Below are positions 1 to 4,618 of a stretch of 7,234 bases of DNA, one piece after another. Source of the DNA: Gemmatimonadota bacterium (lineage in GTDB: Bacteria > Gemmatimonadota > Gemmatimonadetes > Longimicrobiales > Gaopeijiaceae). The stretch is taken from assembly GCA_007127575.1 (NCBI GenBank), contig SKZC01000348.1:1-7234 (forward strand), read 5' to 3'. Below the pieces are notes generated by a model, which did not search any database, was not told where the DNA came from, and worked only from the letters and a program-made list of their open reading frames with translations. Within the stretch, counting starts at the first letter, position 1. Each line of letters begins with the position of its first letter. The translations under genes were made by a program, and so were the position numbers.

Positions 1-376
1 CGCGGCGCTTCCCGGGAACGATGTGGGCGACATCGGCGCCGCCGTCATGGAGTCGGTGGAGCCCACGGGCTTCCACATCATCCGGGACCTGGTAGGACAC
101 GGCATCGGACGGAAGGTCCACGAGGATCCGCAGGTGCCGAACCTGGGCCGGAAGGGCCAGGGCCCTCCCCTGCGGGAGGGGCTGGTGCTGGCCATCGAGC
201 CCATGATCGCCGTGGGTACGGACCGAATCGAAACGCTGGACGACGGCTGGACCGTGGTGACCCGGGATCGCACCCTTTCCGCCCACTTCGAGCACACCGT
301 GGCGGTGACCGGAGATGGGCCGCGGATCCTCACCCGAGCGGTTGAACGGGTAGCCGGCTCCAGTTATAATAGCTAG
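1..376 (+). CDS. map: Methionine aminopeptidase type I, C-terminal part (5' end outside window)
   Basis: The reading frame is open from base 2 and ends at TAG 374-376. It is the C-terminal 124 residues or so of a type I methionine aminopeptidase, the cytosolic metalloenzyme that removes the initiator methionine from nascent proteins. The family landmarks are in order: GHGIG with the metal-ligand His at 98-100, the HEDPQVPN segment with the second conserved His at 119-121, the IEPM motif with ligand Glu at 197-199, the DGWTVVTRDRTLSAHFEHT block, and the last ligand Glu at 290-292. By family knowledge these match E. coli H171, H178, E204 and E235; the two aspartate ligands should lie upstream of the window. 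The C-terminus is ordinary in length. The final codons double as promoter sequence for the next genes. Position before rpmJ-rpsM is the classical secY-adk-map context. Confidence 0.96.
   Translation, partial: AALPGNDVGDIGAAVMESVEPTGFHIIRDLVGHGIGRKVHEDPQVPNLGRKGQGPPLREGLVLAIEPMIAVGTDRIETLDDGWTVVTRDRTLSAHFEHTVAVTGDGPRILTRAVERVAGSSYNS
342..370 (+). promoter_or_regulatory. Candidate sigma70-type promoter inside the 3' end of map
   Basis: TTGAAC at 342-347 (4 of 6 matches to TTGACA) is followed after exactly 17 bases by a perfect TATAAT at 365-370. This -10 box stands out in otherwise GC-rich DNA. Transcription would start near 377, just after the map stop codon, giving a leader of about 28 nt before the rpmJ ATG. 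The role is inferred from consensus and spacing only. It would let rpmJ-rpsM be transcribed independently of secY-adk-map. Confidence 0.65.
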
Positions 377-405
377 CTCTGCAACGAACGAACGGACGAG
401 TTCTC

Positions 406-522
406 ATGAAGGTACGGACAAGCGTCAAACCGATTTGCGAGCACTGTAAGGTGGTCCGGCGTAAGGGCGTGGTCCGGATCATCTGCAAGCGCAATCCCCG
501 CCATAAGCAGCGGCAGGGATGA
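406..522 (+). CDS. rpmJ: 50S ribosomal protein L36 (bL36), zinc-binding form
   Basis: This 38-residue gene encodes ribosomal protein L36, which binds 23S rRNA near the base of the large-subunit stalk. It begins MKVRTSVKPICEHCK and ends RNPRHKQRQG, matching the family along its whole length. The zinc-ribbon ligands Cys11, Cys14, Cys27 and His33 are all present, so this is the C-plus, zinc-containing form. A modest purine-rich site (GGACGAG, about 394-400) precedes the ATG. The gene lies 29 bases after the map stop and 40 bases before rpsM, the usual order except that infA, commonly between map and rpmJ, is missing. The likely promoter is the TATAAT-containing element at 342-370. Confidence 0.96.
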   Translation: MKVRTSVKPICEHCKVVRRKGVVRIICKRNPRHKQRQG

Positions 523-562
523 GGCTCGCTGACGGCATCGACCCGCAGCACGGGACGTAAGC

Positions 563-943
563 ATGGCACGGATCGCAGGGGTGGATCTCCCGCGGAACAA
601 GAGGATCGTGGTGGCGTTGACCTACATCTATGGGGTCGGCCACTCCCGGGCTCAGGAGATCGTGGAGGCCGCCGGCGTGGACCCGACGATGCGGACGCAG
701 GACCTCACCGACGAGGACGTAAACCGTCTCCGGCGGGAGATCGAGTCCAATTACAAGGTGGAGGGTTCGCTCCGGACCGAGAAGTCCATGAACGTGAAGC
801 GGCTCATGGACATTGGGTGCTACCGGGGACTTCGGCACCGCCGGGGTCTGCCGGTGCGCGGACAGCGGACCAAGACGAACGCCCGAACCCATAAGGGGAA
901 GCGTCGGGCCATCGCCGGAAAGAAGGCTCCACCCCGGAAGTAA
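563..943 (+). CDS. rpsM: 30S ribosomal protein S13 (uS13)
   Basis: This encodes 126-residue ribosomal protein S13, in the small-subunit head, where it contacts 16S rRNA, the P-site tRNA and the large subunit through intersubunit bridges. The N-terminus MARIAGVDLPRNKRIVVALTYIYGVG is diagnostic, with the helix-two-turn-helix region following. The conserved block YRGLRHRRGLPVRGQRTKTNARTHKG lies at about residues 88-113, and the C-terminal tail is basic (KRRAIAGKKAPPRK), as expected for the extension that reaches the tRNA. E. coli S13 is 118 residues, so the length is normal. ATG 563 is preceded by a weak GGGACG site. The gene follows rpmJ and is followed by a strong hairpin before rpsK. Confidence 0.98.
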   Translation: MARIAGVDLPRNKRIVVALTYIYGVGHSRAQEIVEAAGVDPTMRTQDLTDEDVNRLRREIESNYKVEGSLRTEKSMNVKRLMDIGCYRGLRHRRGLPVRGQRTKTNARTHKGKRRAIAGKKAPPRK

Positions 944-961
944 CCCGGGAGCGGTACCGGC

Positions 962-1002
962 CGCCGCCTCCCCCGGGCGGGGAGGCGGCGCTCTTTCTGC
1001 AT
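962..1002 (+). terminator. Strong GC hairpin with short T-rich tail after rpsM (terminator or attenuator)
   Basis: Bases 962-973 (CGCCGCCTCCCC) pair perfectly with 979-990 (GGGGAGGCGGCG) around a 5-base loop (974-978), giving a 12-bp stem. It is followed by CTCTTTCTGCAT, a short pyrimidine-rich tail rather than a full T run. It begins 19 bases after the rpsM stop. It has the layout of an intrinsic terminator. Because rpsK-rpsD-rpoA normally share the rpsM transcript, it may be a partial terminator or an RNA-processing site. The rest of the 156-base gap to rpsK shows no convincing promoter. Confidence 0.65.
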
Positions 1003-1099
1003 TGAAGGGGCCGCCTCGCCATTCACCGGGTCGCCGGCACGCCGTGACGAGACCGGTTCAATCCGAGGGAAACGTTTCATCAGGGGAAGGAAGGACGCC

Positions 1100-1501
1100 G
1101 TGGCGAAAGGAAAGAAGGCCCAGGCGGGCCGGAAGCGGACGAAGAAGAAGGTCGTGGAGTCGGAGGCCGTAGCCCATATCACGGCCACCTTCAACAACAC
1201 GATCATCACCATCGCGGACTCCAACGGCGATGTAATCACCTGGTCCAGCGCTGGGAAGGCAGGGTTCAAGGGCTCGAAGAAGTCCACGCCCTTCGCCGCC
1301 ACCGTGGCAGCCGAGGAGGCCGGTCGTGAGGCCTACGGCATGGGGGTGCGGCGGGTGAACGTCCGGGTCCAGGGACCGGGCTCCGGACGGGAATCGGCCA
1401 TCCAGGCTCTGGGGAGCGCCGGACTCACGGTTCGCTCCATCCAGGACGTGACCCCTCTTCCCCACAACGGGTGCCGGCCCCCGAAGAAGCGGCGGGTGTA
1501 A
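1100..1501 (+). CDS. rpsK: 30S ribosomal protein S11 (uS11)
   Basis: This encodes the 133-residue ribosomal protein S11, which sits on the small-subunit platform next to the mRNA exit and Shine-Dalgarno helix. After a basic N-terminal tail (KGKKAQAGRKRTKKK) come the family blocks AHITATFNNTIITIADSNGD (about residues 25-44), WSSAGKAGFKGSKKSTPFAA, the Gly-rich VQGPGSGRESAI, and the closing DVTPLPHNGCRPPKKRRV. The start is GTG at 1100, chosen because the family N-terminus begins there and because a strong purine-rich ribosome site (AAGGAAGGA, about 1086-1094) lies at good spacing. The length is normal (E. coli 129). It lies between rpsM and rpsD but is separated from rpsM by a terminator-like hairpin. 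Confidence 0.98.
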   Translation: MAKGKKAQAGRKRTKKKVVESEAVAHITATFNNTIITIADSNGDVITWSSAGKAGFKGSKKSTPFAATVAAEEAGREAYGMGVRRVNVRVQGPGSGRESAIQALGSAGLTVRSIQDVTPLPHNGCRPPKKRRV

Positions 1502-1554
1502 CGGCACATGCGAGAACTCGTGGACCCGACCACCGACGGAACGAGCTGATCTGA

Positions 1555-2190
1555 ATGGGACGCTATACGGGACCGGTCTGCAAGCTATGCCGCCGGGAAG
1601 GGCAGAAGCTCTTTTTGAAGGGCCAGAAATGCTACACCGAGAAGTGTCCGGTGGAGCGCCGGGGCTATCCCCCGGGTCAACACGGCCCGGCACAAGCACG
1701 CCGGAGGAAACAGTCGGACTACGCCCTCCAGCTTCGGGAGAAGCAGAAGGTGAAGCGGATGTACGGGCTCCAGGAACAGCAGTTCCGGAACCTCTTCCGC
1801 AAGGCTGCGGAGCGGCCCGGGATCACGGGTGAGAACCTGCTGGTCTCGCTGGAAACGCGGCTGGACAACGTCCTCTTCCGCCTGGGGCTCGCCGCCAGCC
1901 GGAGCCAGGCCCGACAGCTCGTGCGACACCGGCATGTGGCGGTGAACGGACGGGTGGTGGACATCCCCAGCTATCACGTTCGGACGGGCGATGATATCGC
2001 CGTAAAGAACAAGTCGAAGGACCTGGCCGTGATACAGGGGAGCCTGGAGTCCCGGACGCGTCCGGACCTGGTGGAATGGCTGGCTCTGGATGAGAAGGCC
2101 CGAGTGGGCCGGGTTCTCCGCACGCCGACCCGGGACGACATCCCCATGTCGGTGCAGGAGCAGCTCATCGTCGAGCTCTACTCGAAGTAA
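1555..2190 (+). CDS. rpsD: 30S ribosomal protein S4 (uS4), zinc-binding form
   Basis: This encodes ribosomal protein S4 (211 residues), a primary 16S rRNA binder that nucleates assembly of the small-subunit body. In some bacteria it is also the translational regulator of the alpha operon. The N-terminus carries four cysteines (Cys9, Cys12, Cys26, Cys31) in a zinc-knuckle arrangement, so this is the C-plus type. The S4 RNA-binding domain is visible at about residues 100-150 (RLDNVLFRLGLAASRSQARQ onward, with the VRHRHVAVNGRVVDIPSY segment). The protein ends VQEQLIVELYSK, the standard S4 terminus. ATG 1555 gives the canonical MGRYTGP start, although the upstream ribosome site is weak. It sits 53 bases after rpsK and 24 before rpoA. 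No S4-binding pseudoknot leader was demonstrated here. Confidence 0.98.
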   Translation: MGRYTGPVCKLCRREGQKLFLKGQKCYTEKCPVERRGYPPGQHGPAQARRRKQSDYALQLREKQKVKRMYGLQEQQFRNLFRKAAERPGITGENLLVSLETRLDNVLFRLGLAASRSQARQLVRHRHVAVNGRVVDIPSYHVRTGDDIAVKNKSKDLAVIQGSLESRTRPDLVEWLALDEKARVGRVLRTPTRDDIPMSVQEQLIVELYSK

Positions 2191-2214
2191 CGCGACACCT
2201 TCGGAGGCAAACCC

Positions 2215-3261
2215 TTGGAAATCGATCTCACCGGACTGGTACTTCCCGAGCGCGTCGAAGAGGTCCGCCTCTCCGAGGACGGACGTTCGGGGGAGTTCGT
2301 CGTGGAACCGCTGGAGCGGGGATACGGCCACACGCTGGGCAACTCCATCCGTCGGGCTCTTCTGGCATCCCTTCAGGGGACCGCCGTGTGGGCGTTCCGG
2401 ATCGAAGGGGTGGTGCACGAGCACCAGACCATCCCGGGAGTGGCGGAGGACGTACACCAGGTCATCCAGAACCTGAAATCGCTGGTCCTGGTTCTGGACG
2501 AGGATGTGGACGACGTGATCCTGGAGGTCACCGCGTCCGAGGCCGGCCCCGTCACCGCCGGGGCCGTCCAGGGCAAGGCCGGGGTGAAGGTTCTGGATTC
2601 GGATCACCACATCCTCACCCTGCAGGAAGACAAGGACTTCCACATGGAGCTCCGGGCCAACAAAGGCCGGGGACTGGTGCTGGCCGACGACCACCCCCTC
2701 CCCAAGGGAGCGCCGGTGGATCTGGTGCGGATCGACGCCATCTACAACCCGGTTCGGCGGGCCAACTTCGCCGTCCGGGAGACCCGGGTGGGGCAGCGCA
2801 CCGACTTTGACCAGCTCACCCTCATGGTGGAGACGGACGGCTCGCTGAAGCCCGGGAAGGCCATCGGGATCGCCTCGGAGCTTCTCCGTCGTCACCTGGA
2901 GTACCCCCTCTTCTTCGGCACGGGCGGGATGCCTGAGCCCGACGGGGTGGCGGGTGTGGAGCTCCCACAAGAGGTCCAGGATCTCTTCGCCACGAAGATC
3001 GAGGATCTGGCGGAGCTGAGCGTTCGGTCGCGGAACTCCCTCCAGAAGGAGAGCATCGAGACGTTGGGGGATCTGGTGAAGCGGACCGAAGAGGAGATGC
3101 TGGAAATCGAGAACTTCGGGAAGAAGTCCCTGAAGGAGATCCAGGACTTCCTGGCGGAGCACGATCTCCGCTTCGGGATGAAGGTCACCAAGGGGGACGA
3201 CGGCAGCCTCTTCTTGGTGGAGAGCGAAAGTGAGCCGGTGGCTGACGGGGCCGGCGAGTGA
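2215..3261 (+). CDS. rpoA: DNA-directed RNA polymerase subunit alpha
   Basis: This encodes the 348-residue alpha subunit, the dimer that scaffolds assembly of RNA polymerase and contacts promoter UP elements and activators. The N-terminal domain includes the family motif EPLERGYGHTLGNSIRRALLASL (about residues 28-50) and the QRTDFDQLTLMVETDGSLKP segment. After a linker comes the C-terminal domain with ELSVRSRNSL (Arg271 and Asn274 align with E. coli R265 and N268) and ENFGKKSLKEI (Gly302, Lys303, Lys304). An acidic tail of about 20 residues follows, making it longer than the E. coli protein (329). The start is TTG at 2215, supported by CGGAGG at 2202-2207 seven bases upstream and by the usual N-terminal length. 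It directly follows rpsD. Confidence 0.98.
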   Translation: MEIDLTGLVLPERVEEVRLSEDGRSGEFVVEPLERGYGHTLGNSIRRALLASLQGTAVWAFRIEGVVHEHQTIPGVAEDVHQVIQNLKSLVLVLDEDVDDVILEVTASEAGPVTAGAVQGKAGVKVLDSDHHILTLQEDKDFHMELRANKGRGLVLADDHPLPKGAPVDLVRIDAIYNPVRRANFAVRETRVGQRTDFDQLTLMVETDGSLKPGKAIGIASELLRRHLEYPLFFGTGGMPEPDGVAGVELPQEVQDLFATKIEDLAELSVRSRNSLQKESIETLGDLVKRTEEEMLEIENFGKKSLKEIQDFLAEHDLRFGMKVTKGDDGSLFLVESESEPVADGAGE

Positions 3262-3281
3262 CCCTCGCCACCACCTCGGAT

Positions 3282-3310
3282 TAGACAACGGCGTCCTCGA
3301 CTGATATATC
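3282..3310 (+). promoter_or_regulatory. Weak sigma70-like element in the rpoA-rplQ gap
   Basis: The 86-base gap between rpoA and rplQ is noticeably richer in A and T than its surroundings. TAGACA at 3282-3287 (5 of 6 to TTGACA) is followed after 17 bases by TATATC at 3305-3310 (4 of 6 to TATAAT). It may be a secondary promoter for rplQ and downstream genes. The -10 box is poor, so this is tentative. Confidence 0.3.
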
Positions 3311-3347
3311 GGTACGTTCAAAAGCATAAGCCAGGACTCGATAACCA

Positions 3348-3713
3348 ATGCGGCATCGCAAGAAGGGTCGAAACCTCTCCCGGAGCCCAAGCCATCGGAA
3401 GGCCACGCTCCGGAACATGGCCACCTCCCTCTTCCGCCACGGGCGGATCGAGACGACGGAGGCCAAGGCCAAGGAGCTTCGTCCCTACGCGGAGCGCCTC
3501 ATCACGCTGGCGCGTCGGGGGGACGTACACTCCCGTCGCCTGGCGGCGAGAAAGATCCAGGACCGACAGGTCCTCGGGACGCTCTTCGATGACATCGCAC
3601 CCCGCTACCGGGACCGGCCCGGTGGCTACACCCGGATCCTGAAGCTGGGGCACCGGAAGGGGGACGCGGCGGAGATGGCGCTCATCGAGCTGGTGGAACG
3701 GACCGAATCCTGA
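3348..3713 (+). CDS. rplQ: 50S ribosomal protein L17 (bL17)
   Basis: This encodes the 121-residue ribosomal protein L17, located near the peptide exit tunnel of the large subunit. The N-terminus MRHRKKGRNLSRSPSHRKATLRNMATSLFRHGRIETTEAKAKELRPYAERLITLA is diagnostic across about residues 1-55. The C-terminal block GGYTRILKLGHRKGDAAEMALIEL is at about residues 92-115. The length is typical (E. coli 127). ATG 3348 is the family start; the ribosome site is weak (CCAGGA near 3331, too far for ideal spacing). rplQ after rpoA is the usual end of the alpha operon. A C6-AA-G6 palindrome follows the stop codon. Confidence 0.98.
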   Translation: MRHRKKGRNLSRSPSHRKATLRNMATSLFRHGRIETTEAKAKELRPYAERLITLARRGDVHSRRLAARKIQDRQVLGTLFDDIAPRYRDRPGGYTRILKLGHRKGDAAEMALIELVERTES

Positions 3714-3714
3714 T

Positions 3715-3728
3715 CCCCCCAAGGGGGG
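3715..3728 (+). repeat. C6-AA-G6 palindrome after rplQ
   Basis: CCCCCC at 3715-3720 and GGGGGG at 3723-3728 flank AA, immediately after the rplQ stop codon. It could fold as a short stem of about 5 bp, but no T tract follows (TGCTCAAACG). It is therefore at best a weak terminator or a transcript-end stabiliser of the alpha operon. Confidence 0.35.
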
Positions 3729-3758
3729 TGCTCAAACGAACCGAGGGACGACCCGACT

Positions 3759-4337
3759 ATGGCTCAGCGGACCACCGCAGACACGCTCGTTCTGCCACTC
3801 AAGCTTTTCGCCGTGCTGGCGATTGGTGGCTTCCTCTTCTGGCTCTACTCCAACGCGGAACCCACGGAAATCGCCGTGGACGAGGAGGTAGAGGAGCCGG
3901 CGGCGGACACCTTCATCGACGCGCTTCTCCAGAATCCCATGTTCTTCGAGGACGAGCGGATCCGCCTCACCGGGGTGACGGTAGGGGACCGACTGGGCCT
4001 GAACGCCTTCTGGGCCTCGGATCCCACCGGACAGCAAGTCAACGACGACGTGGATGATCCGGAGGACGCGGAGGAGGCCCAGCTCCTGGTCCGCATCCCT
4101 CGGCAACTGGTGGACGAAGGGGTGGGAGTGGGTGAAGGCCAGCAGGCCCTCGTCACCGGGTTCCTCCACATGATGTCCGACTCCGTGTTGGACGCCTGGG
4201 AGGCCGACGGGGTGTTCGACAGCGACGAGGATCGAGAGCGGGTGGCTGAGGAGGAGTACTTCGTGGAGGCGGATGGAGTGACGAGCGTGGACGCCGAGCC
4301 CGCCGAAGACGAGAACACGGACCCGGCCCAGAACTGA
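3759..4337 (+). CDS. Hypothetical acidic membrane-anchored protein
   Basis: I do not recognise this 192-residue protein. A short N-terminus is followed by one hydrophobic segment at about residues 14-30 (LKLFAVLAIGGFLFWLY), which looks like an uncleaved signal anchor. The rest would lie outside the cytoplasm if oriented in the usual way. The protein is strongly acidic, with about 45 Asp/Glu against about 9 Arg/Lys. Acid-rich stretches (34-50, 95-108, 154-166, 178-188) flank a more ordered core at about 60-175. That core has alternating hydrophobic strands (RIRLTGVTVGD, LNAFWASDP, QLLVRIPRQ, GQQALVTGFLH, EYFVEADGV), a pattern that could be a small beta-barrel such as an OB fold; this is inference. 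A GAGGGA site (3743-3748) precedes ATG 3759 by 10 bases. It lies between rplQ and rpmB, in the same direction. Confidence 0.85.
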   Translation: MAQRTTADTLVLPLKLFAVLAIGGFLFWLYSNAEPTEIAVDEEVEEPAADTFIDALLQNPMFFEDERIRLTGVTVGDRLGLNAFWASDPTGQQVNDDVDDPEDAEEAQLLVRIPRQLVDEGVGVGEGQQALVTGFLHMMSDSVLDAWEADGVFDSDEDRERVAEEEYFVEADGVTSVDAEPAEDENTDPAQN

Positions 4338-4378
4338 TCTTCCGGGGAGGGCCGGAGCGGAACCGAGGGTATAGATCC

Positions 4379-4618
4379 ATGGCGAGAAGATGCTACGTGT
4401 GCGACAAGGGCCCCTCCACGGGGAACCGGGTGAGTCACGCGAACAACAAAACGAAGCGGCGCTGGCTCCCGAACCTGCAACGGGCCAAGATCATCGACGA
4501 TGAGGGTCGCCGCCGTCGGGTGCGGGTCTGCACCTCGTGCATCTCCGCCGGGAAGATCCGGAAGGCGCCCAAGGTGGAGCCGGAGCCCGATCTGCCCCCC
4601 GCCGTGCAGGAGACGTGA
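4379..4618 (+). CDS. rpmB: 50S ribosomal protein L28 (bL28), zinc-binding form
   Basis: This encodes the 79-residue ribosomal protein L28 of the large subunit. The N-terminus MARRCYVCDKGPSTGNRVSHANNKTKRRWLPNLQ is typical of the family, and the second half has RVRVCTSCISAGKIRK. Two CxxC pairs (Cys5/Cys8 and Cys51/Cys54) mark the zinc-binding C-plus version. The C-terminal 15 residues (KVEPEPDLPPAVQET) are acidic and proline-rich and probably disordered. ATG 4379 has a GAGGG site (4365-4369) at 9-base spacing. In many bacteria rpmB travels with rpmG, but here it stands alone between the acidic membrane protein and hemD. Its stop codon overlaps a possible hemD GTG start, and a strong hairpin follows. 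Confidence 0.97.
   Translation: MARRCYVCDKGPSTGNRVSHANNKTKRRWLPNLQRAKIIDDEGRRRRVRVCTSCISAGKIRKAPKVEPEPDLPPAVQET

Noticed and set aside
1002..1030. TTGAAG at 1002-1007 as a promoter for rpsK
   Set aside because: At 16-18 base spacing only GC-rich sequence is found, with no -10-like hexamer.
1585..3390. 601-codon open frame on the - strand across rpsD and rpoA
   Set aside because: It lies antisense to well-conserved genes. GC-rich codon bias removes stops from this frame, and its translation shows no recognisable domain.
4537..4614. ATG 4537 as the hemD start
   Set aside because: It would overlap rpmB by 82 bases and add residues with no family similarity. GTG 4615 or GTG 4738 are better choices.
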